A stretch of DNA of 64,000 nt, from positions 5,069,685 through 5,133,684 of the forward strand of contig NC_052019.1 of NCBI RefSeq assembly GCF_015832195.1. The letters are read 5' to 3'. Below the pieces are notes generated by a model that saw nothing but the letters and a program-made list of their open reading frames with translations, ran no database searches and was not told the origin of the DNA. Position numbers and translations under genes: made by a program. Origin of the DNA: Motacilla alba alba (Eukaryota; Chordata; Aves; Passeriformes; Motacillidae). Of the stretch, positions 24,272 to 35,855 are shown piece by piece (the stretch's first letter is position 1; each line of letters starts with the position of its first letter).

Positions 24272-25799
24272 TCCTACACATTAGAGGCATTCCTGTGCTT
24301 TTTGAGTAAATCAGCAGAAAACAGAAAGAAATTTGTATGCTTGGATAAAGCCATGTTATGAAGTGATCTCTACCCCCTCCAAAACCGGACAGGATTCTTT
24401 GAGATTTCCTTCCTGCCCATATTCTAAAACTGGAGGACCACAGCTGAACAATCTATCTGTTGATTTTTCAGCTGAAGTTCAATTCTTGAATTTTTGCATT
24501 TGTATAATTGATTGTAAAACTTTGTAATTCATGCTAAGTTGGCTATTTAAAGATGTCATCCAATCAGAGACTAAAAAAAAAGTGCATTGCATTTAACTAA
24601 CTAAGATAGAGCAATTTACAATCAAATATACAATTAATATATGAGTAAACCTCATGCAAGCTGAAAATAAGATGTACATATTTAAGGCATGATAATTAAC
24701 CACTGGAACAAATTACTGAGGCTCATGGTAAATTCTTTTTCATTTGGGAGTTTCTAAATCAAGACTAAATGTCTTTGCAAAAAGATATGTTCAGTTTGCA
24801 GTCATTAGGTGAGAAGCAGAATTATTGATGAAATTTCATATTCACTGTATTTCAGAAAGCCCAATTAAATGTTCATTGCAATCTTCCCTTCTTAATAAGG
24901 ATTCATTTATTTGGATGTCCTTTTTCAATAACAATGAAAATAACCATGAATACCATTAAAGTGTTAATATTTTAATATATTGTGCACTGATCTGGTCAAA
25001 GTACCATTCTATTGTTCACATGCACCTGGAGCAACACAGCCTAAAATTACTGGAAGGGAATATGCCATTAAGGTTCTTTTTATATACTCAAAAACAAAAT
25101 CAAAATTTCTTCTTTCAAAGTATTTTGAGATAATTTTCATACCAATTTCAACATGAAATACCAAAATTTCAGTTGAGGTGGATACTCCATGTTCATTTTC
25201 TATGAATAAGCTCCAAATTCATTGAAGCACACAATGATAATAATAAAATAGAAAATACAAATACTGAATTCTGAGCATTTGGGAACCTGACCTTGGCTAT
25301 AATTAAGGCATTTATATTTATTTGAGCTACATATTCCTATCAGGTATTGATGTCACATTGATTTCTACTTTACATACCATCTTTAAAAGAATAGAAAGTA
25401 GATTTTGGTCTTATTTTCCCTTGTTCCTTTCTCAGCTGTTGAACTATTAAAGAACAAGACAAGATCATAAGTAAGAGAACTAAAATACTGCAAATACAAT
25501 GAAACAGTGAAAGGATAAGATGGCAGAGAGTAAAGATGTTTGACAAAAGGGGTAGAGAGAGTGTGGAAAGCATAAATATTAACAAAATCAGCAATAATGT
25601 GGCCAAGCTCTGTGAAGGCAAGGAGGAGATAAAGTTTCACCAGAGAGGTTGTAACTTCCCACTGCACACCCTGGGACAGGCAGGGCCATGGGGAGAGAAG
25701 AATGGTGAGAGGCAAATGCCTACAGAAACCAAAAAATTTGGCTTCATAGAATAAATAACTCATAACTCTTCTCTCTCAGGGTGATTCCTTCATGCCACA
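24272..25799. other. Single-copy AT-rich non-coding sequence
   Basis: No repeat family or supported exon. The longest frame is 126 codons on the minus strand (25383-25763), hydrophobic but without a defined family. An 83-codon minus frame overlaps it, so its hydrophobicity is best explained by T-rich composition on that strand. Confidence 0.5.
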
Positions 25800-26327
25800 G
25801 TTCTCACCAACCCTGTTAAGTTTATCCCTGATTTCCAGCTGTGGTTAGATGAGCCAGGCTGGACGGCAGGTACCCACCAAAGCCACTCCAGCACTCCTCT
25901 CCTTACATGGAAAAGGGAGAAAAAATATATTGAAAGGCTTGGAAAGGGCAGGGAGGGGTCACTCACCAGTTACTGTCACAGGAGAAACAGACACTACTGG
26001 GGGACATCAATTTATTATCAAATCAGAGCAGGGCAAGGAGAAATTAAAACAAATCTTAAAAACACCTCCTTCCTGTCCTTCCCTTCTTCATGGGCTCAAA
26101 CCCACTCCCAAGTTCCCTATTTCCCTGCTGCTGGTGGCACAGGGGGATGGGGACTGGGGACTGTGGGCAATCCATCACAGATTGTCTCTGCCACTTCTTC
26201 CTCCTCAGGAAAGGAGTCCCTCACACTCCTCACTTGCTGCAGCATAGAGTCTCTCACAGGGGAGACGATCCTGCATGAACTTCTCCAGTGTGGGTCCCTC
26301 CCATGGGGTGCAATCCTTCAGGAACAG

Positions 26328-26332
26328 GCTGC
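26328..26332. repeat. Target-site duplication, left copy
   Basis: GCTGC immediately before the LTR start at 26333, matched by GCTGC at 26765-26769 just after the LTR end. A 5-bp duplication is what ERVL-type integration gives. Confidence 0.75.
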
Positions 26333-26764
26333 TGTCACATTCACATTCTCTGGAAAAATCCCTTCGCCCAGGATTTTTCTCCTGGGAAGCTGAGAAGCCT
26401 CAGAGAAAAAGGAAAACAATAATTATCTCATTTGCTTCTCCTCTGTTTTGCTCCTTTGGAAAGTGGTTTGGAGATTGTTCACCCAAAGGTGATTGTTTCA
26501 TTGGTTTCTTGTGAATTATTTTGACTCATTGGCCAATCAGGGCCAAGCTGTGTCAGGACTCTGGGAAGAGTCACGAGTTTTCATTCTTATCTTTTTAGCC
26601 TTCTGCAAGTATCCTTTCTGTATACTTTAGTATAGTTTAGTGTAGTATTAAAGAACACTTTCTTTAATATAATATAGTATCATAAAATAATAAATTAGTC
26701 TTCTGAGAACATGGAGTCAGATTCATCATTCCTTCCTGCCACGGGGCACCCCACAAATACAACA
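26333..26764 (+). mobile_element. Solo ERV LTR, family C copy 1, plus strand
   Basis: Begins TGTCACATTCACATTC and ends AATACAACA, with GCTGC on both sides. A conserved core (CCTGGGAAGCTGAGAAGCCT, then GGCCAATCAGGGCCAAGCTG, then GAGTCACGAGTTTTCATT) is shared with copies at 35.4 and 41.0 kb. An AATAAATTAG about 75 bp before the end fits a polyadenylation signal and gives plus orientation. The CCAAT motif in GGCCAATCAG is a plausible promoter element. It is 432 bp, with no coding sequence alongside. The host repeat continues directly on either side, so the LTR is a later, nested insertion. Confidence 0.88.
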
Positions 26765-26769
26765 GCTGC
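26765..26769. repeat. Target-site duplication, right copy
   Basis: GCTGC following the LTR end, equal to 26328-26332. Confidence 0.75.
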
Positions 26770-26775
26770 TCCAGT

Positions 26776-27030
26776 ATGGGTTCTCCATGGGGTCACAGGT
26801 CCTGGCAGCAAACTGTTGCAGTGTGGGGCTCCTGTGGGGTCACAGGTCCTGGCAGCAAACTGCTGCAGTGTAGGGTTCCCATGGGTCACAGGTCCTGGCA
26901 GCAAACTGCTGCAGTGTGGGGTTCCCGTGGGGTCACAGGTCCTGGCAGCAAACTGCTGCAGTGTGGGGTTCCCGTGGGGTCACAGGTCCTGGCAGCAAAC
27001 TGCTGCAGTGTGGGGCTCCTGTGGGGTCCC
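26776..27030. repeat. 47-bp tandem array, about 5.3 units
   Basis: The motif CACAGGTCCTGGCAGCAAAC starts at 26794, 26841, 26887, 26934 and 26981, giving periods of 47, 46, 47 and 47. Each unit ends TGCTGCAGTGTGGGGTTCCC or a close variant. The last two units are nearly identical. The next expected unit, near 27028, has decayed to CCCAGCCTCC. The array lies inside the GC-rich interspersed repeat, directly after the nested LTR. Confidence 0.95.
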
Positions 27031-27160
27031 AGCCTCCTTTGGACCTCCCTGGGCTGCAGGGGCACACCTGCCTCACCGTGGGCTGCCCCAGGGGCTGCAG
27101 GCGGATCTCAGCTCCTGCCCCTCCTTCTGCCCTGCCCTGAGGTCTGCAGAGCTGCTCCTC

Positions 27161-27228
27161 CCACACGTTCTCATTGCTCTCTCATTGCTCCCTCCCACAC
27201 GTTCTCATTGCTCTCTCATTGCTCTCTC
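27161..27228. repeat. 34-bp tandem duplication
   Basis: Two near-identical 34-bp units beginning CCACACGTTCTCATTGCTCT at 27161 and 27195, within the 3' part of the GC-rich repeat. Confidence 0.9.
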
Positions 27229-27420
27229 CAGCTGATGCAGGTTTTGCCCTTCCTTACACACATCACCCCAGAGGCACCAGCACCATCGCTCAGCCTTGGC
27301 CAGGGACGGGGCTGTCTCGGAGCCAGCTGGCACTGGCTCCATGGGCACGGGGGAAGCATCCAGCAGATCCTGACAGGAGCCATCCCTGCATCCTGCTCTC
27401 CCAAAATCTGTCTGTGGAAA

Positions 27421-30400
27421 CACAGCAGCCCTGCCCCAAACTGCTCCGCAGTCTTTGAGTTTCCACTATGAGAACACCAATTAGTGAGCTGCCACAGTGG
27501 GCTTAAAATTGCATGGCTTGCTTGTGATACAATTTTACTTGATAGGGGGGAGAAAAAAATTTAATTCCACTATTTAGTTCTGCCCAGAACAAACAGATGT
27601 AGGAGCACTCCCAGAGCATATGGGTTAAATTAGTGCCTGCTGTGTCCCAGCACCAGCATTTGTCTGATTTAGTGACACTTGTTTTAAACAGTTGGAAGAG
27701 GATCCAGGCAGCTCTGGAGGTGGTTTTCAGCTGGATTCATCCTTAAACAGCAGCCTAATAAAATTCCAGTTTAATATTCAGTCTGTGCTGAGCTGCCACC
27801 AACTTTGGGTCACCAGAGGAGGCATTCCCTGAGATGAATTGTGCAAGTCACATAATAGCTGCACAATGTCCTTTTGATGATAAAATCCTAAGCAGAGCTG
27901 ACATTTAAATTAGCATCCCTGCATGTTTTCCAGCTAGATAATGAGATGGGTAAGACAGCCAACACCTGTGGCACCGGGAGGGCTCCAGTTCCCAGGGAGC
28001 CATGGCCAAAGGTTTGTCATCATCCCAAACCATTTATGTTGCAACTGATTGAAAAGAGGCTCAGACAGTCAGAACCTGGCTGTCCTGGGAGGTGTTTTGG
28101 GTTAACAAGCCTGGGTTTAATTCTTTGAGCCTCGTCTCTCCTGGGATTCAGTTGGCTTCACAGAGCTGAGGTCTTTGGTTGGCCCTAAAGCCTTGGGAGA
28201 AGAGGGATGAAAAGAGGAGTGAGCAAATGAGTAGATAAGCAAAACCACAAAATCTCTTTGCTTCTAGAGAATGGGAGAATAACTAAAAGAACTAAAGGAC
28301 TAAAATAACTAAAAGGTCATTACAAGGACACAGAGCAATAATTTCTAAGCATTGAGTTTTAGCAGTGCCTTTCTGAACAAAACAGCTCCTCTTCCCCTCT
28401 GCACTAGCATCAGCTCCAGGGTCTATTCAACAGCTGAAAGGCAGGGTGGTTTTATGCCAGAAGTGGTAAAATCAGTGCTGTTACCCTGCATTTTCTGATG
28501 GATTTCAGCTCAGAAGTGAGGAAGTGGCTGTGTGTAATTAGAGAGACAGGTCCTGCACAACCCCAGTGCCAGCCCATGCCCTTCCAAGCACAGTGGGTGG
28601 ATTTCCTCCCACAAGGTGAGGCACCAGGCAGGGTTGTGGAGCTTCACACTGCATCAATTTAACTGTTGTGAGGTGCAGGAGCTGTCTCCCCTTCTTTCAG
28701 CACAGTGGGGCTCATAAATATTATTGGGTATCAAGTGGGACCAAATGAATCTGCACAAATCAGCCAATTTCCCCCTGCTCCAGCATCTACCCTGAAACAG
28801 GAGCCTGACCCTTCATCACCGCCTGATTTGATTTGGAGCATATTGAGGATATTTATGGCCCAGTGGCTTTAACCCTCATCAGACACTAAACCAAGAATGC
28901 CCACACAGAGAGTTTCACTTCTCAGCCCCCACTGGCTGTAAATCAGCTTGCTCAGTGAGTCAAGAAATCTCCCAGAGATTGTTTCTGGCTGCAGGAATCA
29001 CCTTGCACAACCCTTCCCCATAAACAAGGGGTGCCATTTGGAGAGGATCCTTTCAGGGCCATCTGCAGGCAAACCAAAAGGATTTTTTTTTTTTCAAATT
29101 TGAACCTACCCTTTGTATCTTTCTGGCTGCCTTTTCACTGATCCTGCCCTCCAGTGAACCCCTGAAGATGAAAACCTGCTCAGCCTTTTTCTGCAACAGG
29201 CAGGGAGATGGCAACAGCCATCCAGTTTAAGGGGAAAGGCAGATTTCAGACAACTCAAAACAAGGATGAAAAGTGGAAAATTCTGTCACCGGTGAGCGCG
29301 ACCTGGCACTGGGGAAAGCACACAGACATCAAAGTCAGATGGGTCAAAGCACTCAGCTCTGAGTCAATTATCATACTTTCTTGGGTATAAATCACACTTC
29401 AGACAGCCTAATTCCCTCCAAAAGGAATGACACTTGAAAGTGTGTCCTTGGATAACCCGTGCCCAGGAGGAGGCAGGCAGGGGGGTTTGGCTCTGGGGAG
29501 CTGTGTCACCCACTGCTGGCTGTGCACTCAGCCCCTGCTGCTGCTGCTGAATCAGGCATTTCATTTGGGCAGAGCAGACATGCAAAAATATGTGAATTTC
29601 TCTACGGCGGCACAGTGTTTGAAAATCATTATGCTGATTTAGCATCCTGACCCTAAGCTGCTCCACAGCAGATTTAGTAAATATAGCCAAACTAAAAGAA
29701 GACTGTAATAAACCATTAAGTGCAAATCAAATAGCTTGGTTAATCACTGTGTAACTGCAGTTTTATACAGCTGTCTGCTTCCCTGAATTGCACTGGGATA
29801 AATCTGCAGTGGCAGATTTGACCCTTTACTTCTGTGCTTCAGTTCTCTGCCCATAAAAAAAGCAGGATAATATATCTCCCCAAGGCACAGGGCTGTTGCA
29901 AAGTTACCTAAACTTAAAATGGTGATTCTCACTTATTAATTCGATAATATTCTACTCAAAACTAGAAGAAGGCAATGAGCAAAGAAAGAAAAGGCAAACT
30001 AAAACAATACAAAACAAAACCAAGAGGGAAACTGACCCCACAAGTCAGGCTTCAAGAAATGCTGCTGCTGAGTTTGGGCTGAATGTGTGTGGGAGTGAGG
30101 GCCAAAGCATGACATCTTATTTTAATTAAATGAAAGCAATCAGTTCTCTCTGCTCAGGAGAGATAATGCATAGCTGTACAGCTTGCTGGGGGATGTTAAT
30201 CCTAAATAAAAAGCTGCTGTAAGATACAACCCTGTGCCTAGAATTGCATTTAAACAGCAAAGAGGAGCGTGGATCAGCCCTGGTCTTACCCATGGTCCTT
30301 CTTGGCTTTGTTTCACAAGATTTGATGCTGCAAATGTAAGAAGTGAAGCACATGTCCCTCTTCTTTCTGTATTTCAGGTTTGATCTCATGGTAGAAGTTT

Positions 30401-32171
30401 CCAGAAAAGGCAGACAGAGCTGGAAGGTCCTGGTAGGGAAGGAGCAAGAGAAACAGGGAGTATGTAAAGGGAACAGGGATTATTCTTCCGAAACTTCTCA
30501 GGAGAGTGATCTCAAAAAAGTATTTCTGTGAGTAATTTCTTGCGTTGAAAGTTGGAGTTAAGTCATGGACTGTGCTGGACAGCAGCATGAATGCAAAGAG
30601 CATTGGGAAATCACACAGGAATAAACACATGCCTTTGAAGCTTGTCAAAACAATAAAAAAAGGATTATGCTCTGTAGCACAGGATGATCTCATACATTTT
30701 GGGATGAAAAATGGGGGTTTCTGTTTTAGGGTGTTTGGAAAGGTGTGAGTCACTCCTGGACTGAGACACCAGCCAGATGCAGCCATGGAAGAGGCAAAGG
30801 TGACCCCCAGCTACATCACCATCAAGGAACAACTTAGCACTCACCTGGTGTTCCTAGGACAAGCCAGGTCATCTGTGCTGAACAAAGAGGAAACACAACA
30901 GTCAAAGGTGCAGAAAATTTATTCCTGGAATTGATAGGATATTCTAGTTTATGCAAGAAAAAAAAAAAAGCATTAAAATAAAATAGGGGACCAGTGCTTC
31001 TGTTTACTCTAGAAAAATGAAGTCTGAAAGGGATGAAATTGCAAAGCTGTCCTTGGGGATAAACACCAGGGAAGAGAAAAGAACTGCTTAAGTCAAAGGA
31101 CAGACCTAGCAAAAGAGAAAGTAGGTATAAACTGCCCAGAAAGAAATAAATCCAGTCTGAAAATCAAAAGGAAAAGCTTCTTCCAGCCAGAGCATTGAGG
31201 TGCAGAAGAAGCATTCAGCCAAACAGGGAGGAAAATCTAGCTACTTTTAACTTAGAATTTAATGGATAACAAAGTGGAGCAGAGTGGGTACACAAACATT
31301 TTTACTGGGTGAGGAAAGGGGGAAGGAAAGAGAAGGATGTTGGGGTAACTTCAGCACTTAGAAGACAGTAAAAATATAAATACTCTCCTCCTTAAATAAA
31401 TAGCTGAGCAGTTTGTAAACGATACACAAATAATCTTACTGGAACATAATGAAGAAATGGACGTCTGCTAATACAGACTTGTTAAGAAGAAATCAGGTAA
31501 AGGAAATATAATCTCCCTCTCTCTCTGACAGGATGAAGGCCAGTGGAGAGAGGAGTAGCAAGAAATGCCTCTTTAACTTAAGACTTTTAGTAATACCCCA
31601 CATGATGTCCTCATAAACAAGTGGCAGAAGCAACTCACCAAGAAAAAAAACAGAATTGGTGCAAAACTGGTGGAATAATCAGACACAGAGAGTTGTCACA
31701 AGTTTGCTGTTAAAGTGATGAATTGAGTATCTTGTCACAGCGTTTGCAGTGGGTCTTGCACTCTTCAGTGTTTCCATCAGTGAATTCCTGCTCTGTTTTG
31801 TTGCTACTACAAGACAGAAAAAACTGCTTTTGTGAGATGAACAAGTGTGAGAAAAATTGATGTGGACAAGTGCAAAATAATAACCCTTAGTAAAAGTCAA
31901 GTGAGGGAGAGAGAAAGGATGGGATCCAACTGCTTAAACCATTTCTCCTCAGCACAGTACCTGGGAGACTTTGCAGATCCCAGCAGGATCAAGTTAAATA
32001 TGCTGGTGCTGCTCAAAACTCCAATCAGACCACAGAGGTCCATGTGAGACACAAATTCCTTGGCTCTTAAATATTGAAAGTACCTTGCTTCTCCAGATTT
32101 GAGTGGCACATGTGAAGATGTAGATTATATGTAGGTAAGTAGAGCCTAGAGAAGTTTATAGGTCATGTCCC
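27421..32171. other. Single-copy non-coding sequence
   Basis: About 4.7 kb without a recognised repeat family, RNA gene or exon. It includes short simple runs (T12 near 29082; A-rich at 30957-30970) and a 157-codon minus-strand frame (30313-30786) with no recognisable domain. The part at 27480-27960 has balanced composition and several TAAT/ATTA-type motifs, and could be conserved non-coding sequence, but one sequence alone cannot show this. Confidence 0.5.
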
Positions 32172-32226
32172 AGGAGAGGAGAGGAGAAAGGAGAGGAGAA
32201 AGTAGACGAGAAAGGAGAGGGAGAGA
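32172..32226 (+). repeat. GGAGA-type purine tract
   Basis: About 55 bp of almost pure purine built from GGAGA and GGAGAAA units. Such polypurine sequence can adopt triplex DNA in principle. Confidence 0.85.
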
Positions 32227-35200
32227 CAGCAAGAGACTCTGCTGCAAAGAGAATAATCTATTCTTGCTGCCTCTGACAGAGGAGTGAGAATGAATCTTGA
32301 ATCATATCAAAAATTACAGGCTAGGCATTTATGATAAATAATCTAATGAATGGTGAAGCATTTGAATTCATAATCTGGATGATCTGTCTTCTGCATCGGA
32401 GTTATTTGAAGATAGACCAGGAAGGAAGAATATGATCCTAATGAAAGATTGTGTGACAATACGAACAGCTACTCAAATTCCTGTTTTTCTCTGTTTTCCA
32501 GGTTCTGGGGAAATGGTCTGTGCAATAAAATTTCTTGAGAATACAGGCAACAAGAGCTGAGGTCCAAAGACCAAAGTTCATTTTGAGGTACACACACATG
32601 TCATTCATGCATTACCCTTATGTGTGTTGTCCTGAACTCCTGTGGTCTCTTATTCTTGCAGGGATTGCAGCTGGAGTTCTGAAAGCTCAGCTGTGAAGGT
32701 TTTATGTCTTTTGGCAGGATTAATAAAAACCAGTTATTCTTCAGCATATATTTGTCAAAGTTATGCATCAGAAGGAAGTAATGGGCAAAGGATTATGGTA
32801 TAACAGAAAAATAATTAGTATATCTCTTGGCTTATCAAATTTGCACTAAGAAACATTTGGACTGTTTGGGACTAGGAGGATATTTATTTCTTAGGCAAAA
32901 CTTTGTTTCCAGCTCAAAGGGTAGCTTCTGAACATTAAGCCAAACCAGAAGTTTTGGGTTTGGTTTCTTTCCCTCCCAAAAAAAACCTCAACTGTCTTAT
33001 GAATGGAAATACACAGATAAATGAGTGGTCATGCATAATTTATAACATTTGCTTTAACACTGATGAATCCCAGGCTCATTTTTTCTCTCCTTCTGACTGA
33101 GTGCTGATTATCTGACCTTTCTCACAGGAACAAAGTGTGGCAGTTGGTGACCTGCTGCAGGAGGAGTTGATGCAGCCTCGTAGCTGTGCCTCACCACCCC
33201 ACTAATCACATCAGAGGCTCACTCTTTGAGCAGTGCTGGGCACCAGCCCTCTTATGACTGTAGGGCTGGTTTTGCAATAATCTAGTGCATCTCTGATTAT
33301 CAAACTTCCAGAGAGGTGACATATGCCAGCTCTGACTCCCTGCTGTCTCCAAGTCCTGCACCAGCAGGAGAAAGGTGATGTCTTTTCAGAGCCTGCCACA
33401 GGAAAGGAAGGATTTGGAGCATCTTCTACCTATTTATCTGATTCTCTTTCATCACCTCCCCCCCCTAAATGCAATTCTTTGGTATAATCTAAACAAGGGA
33501 ACTGAAACAAACAGCTTCACAGCATGACTGTAATCTATTTAAGTCATTTTAAAGCCAGCAGATGTTTTACAGCCTAAGATTTTCAGTTCTGTCTCTTTAC
33601 AGACTTCTGCTACTCTGCAGGTGGCTCAAACTAGGCCAGTGACTGCAGACAATTAAAACTTAGAATCTTTCATTAGCATTCACCAGGTCTCCAGGTCATT
33701 CTGATGCTTAAATGCACCTTCTGTCACAATTCACTCAGGGCAGGTCAAACTGGGATGGACCCTGCTCAAAGCCATCAGGGCCAGCCAGCTGTGACCTGCT
33801 GCCTGTGGTCACAAGGAGACAGAAATAAACTCCCTGATCCCTTCAGTGACCTCTGGGTCTGGCAAAACTTAGCAAAGTCCATCCTCTGTACCTGATTTGA
33901 GAGATGCTCCAGAAATTTGCTTCTCTTCAGTGCCTGCTCAGACCCACCTGTGAGTTTAACACTGTAAATGCTGCATTGGCAGCATTTTGGGCCACAGAGC
34001 CCTCTTTATTTCACAGGTTTCACATCCATTCACACTCTCTTCCCACCACTCCACCTCTTATAAGCTGCAATACCACTTTTCAAGGTCACTCCTGGCATTC
34101 CATGATATGTTGGCCCCTCTTACATGGAAATTCTCAGGCTCAGTGAAGGATCTCTTGCTAAAGGCATGCATGAGGCTCAGGGCAAGCATCGTTGCAGGAA
34201 GAATTGATTTCCTGATGTAGTAGCCTCTGGCTTTAGGAATTTTAACAGGGGCAGGGACATGCCACGAGTCAGATGCAAATAAGAACTCAGGCAGATCACT
34301 GGCATCACACAATGATCTGCAAATCAGTTCCTGGAGTATAAGGACGCACAAAACAATGAATGAATTTAACAAAGGCTTCAAAATGTAGAGAGAGCAGCGT
34401 AAGTCTGGTTTAAATGTTACTGGCTTCAGTATGCTGCCCACATGCAGAAAACACCGAAGCAAACTGTTTTATTTGCCATGTCATATTTAATGTAAACACC
34501 AGATACTACTTGTTTCAATATTTCATTGTACTCCGCAGCTGTCTGAATCCATAATTTTGTGTTCTAATCCAACTGAGTCAGAATTTATGAGTAGGTTTTT
34601 AGCAATGATCTGCCAAATGTGAAATGATTGTGCTGGTTGTTTAAATGAAAAAGGAGTGACCCTTTTCTCTGTGCTTTAACTCACCCTCCTGTGCTGCCTT
34701 TCTGATGGAGGGCTGGAGCATGGAACAGCAATGCTGTCTGTAATTTCTCCCCCAGGCTCCCCCCTGGTATTTAGATTTCAGCTCCTTGATTTTAAAAGGT
34801 CACTTAGCAAAAAGAGAATGCCACATTATTCATTCCTCCCCACCTCCCTGGCTCATACTGTCTCTCCACTTTTTGTGGAGACATGAAGAAATTAGCAGCC
34901 AGTGCTTGTTTAAAAGCAGTGCCTGAACCTGAAGAACTGTAGACTCTTGTTTTTCATTCATGGTGCTCTTGTACTGTGTTAGAGGGAGATCATTCCTAAA
35001 ATGCAACTGTTATGACCCCACACCTCCCATCTCTTTCCCAGGCATCTTCTGCACACTTGCACTGAACTCTGTGTGCCACAGCTCGTGCCCAGAGGCAGGA
35101 GTCACTGGAAGCCCTTGTCATTGCCAGCTGAACTTCCATGGCCCACTGGCAAAACGGTTCCCTTGGTTGGAGTCCTTGGTTTCCAGCTCCCTGTAGGGAA

Positions 35201-35446
35201 AATGCCCAGGTTATTGTAAGCCTTCCAACATACAAGGGATGCAGCCAAGTTATGGTGAGACAGCTAAGCATGCTGCAGAAACATGCTGGGTCTGCTGGAG
35301 AAGCCCTTCATCTTCCTGTAGTGGGGAGATCAAACCTGATAGCCTGAGTGGGTTCATCCTTGCTGCCTCTGAAAGCCACCAGAGAATGGGCCCAGCTGCT
35401 GACCCAGATGAAGTTGTTTGCTTCATGTCCACACTTCTCACAGCAG
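32227..35446. other. Single-copy non-coding sequence
   Basis: No repeat family or supported exon seen. Open frames reach 134 codons (34058-34462, minus) without recognisable features. Confidence 0.5.
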
Positions 35447-35855
35447 TGTGGCCACAGCTCTCTTCCCAGAGAGCAGCAGGCACAACTTGCCAAGGGTTTG
35501 TCCTGGGAAACCTCAGAGAAGAGGAGAAAACAATTCTCATCTCTATTCACTGCGCCTGTTGTTTTGCACACGTGGAATGTGTTAGGAAGACTGTTTACCT
35601 AAAGTGATTTGTCAGTTGGATTCTGCTGAGGGTTGTTTTGATTCCTTGGCCAATTGGGTCAAAGCTGTGTCTCAGACAGTCACGGGTTTTTCTTGAGTAT
35701 TCTTTAGTATCTTTGCATAGCATAGTTTAGTATCTCTTTAACACAGTATTAATGCAATACAGTACAGTTTTAATAAAGCAGTTGTTCAGCCCTCTGAGTC
35801 AATGGAGTCAGATGCCAATGATTCCCTGCATGGGGGGCTCCCTGCATTGGGTACA
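35447..35855 (+). mobile_element. Solo ERV LTR, family C copy 2, plus strand, diverged
   Basis: Shares the family-C order: CCTGGGAAACCTCAGAGAAG, AAACAATTCTCATCTC, a GGAATGTG block, TTGGCCAATTGGGTCAAAGC, a GTCACGGGTTTTT block, TTTTAATAAAGC and AATGGAGTCAGATGCC near its end. The 5' boundary (TGTGGCC at 35447) and 3' boundary are approximate; GCAG flanks both sides (35443-35446 and 35856-35859). It differs from copies 1 and 3 by many substitutions and small gaps, so it is an older or separate subfamily member. AATAAA near 35772 sets plus orientation. The 122-codon and 96-codon frames across it are incidental. Confidence 0.75.

Larger units (their letters stand above)
25800..27420. repeat. GC-rich avian interspersed repeat, decayed
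   Basis: I recognise a widespread avian repeat from its order of blocks: a stretch around ATCAAATCAGAGCAGGGCAA (26017-26036), AAATCTTAAAAACACCTCCTTCC, a GATTGTCTCTGCCAC block near 26180, CTCCAGTGTGGGTCC-type subrepeats, and a 3' part with GCTCAGCCTTGGCCAGGGAC near 27290. I do not recall its database name or orientation. It is interrupted by the solo LTR at 26333-26764, and one subrepeat has expanded into the 47-bp array. Frames of 174 and 231 codons in its GC-rich 3' part shift between overlapping frames and are not supported as a gene. Confidence 0.7.

Noticed and set aside
26776..27471. 231- and 174-codon plus-strand open frames
   Set aside because: They read through the 47-bp array and the GC-rich repeat in different overlapping frames, with no domain.
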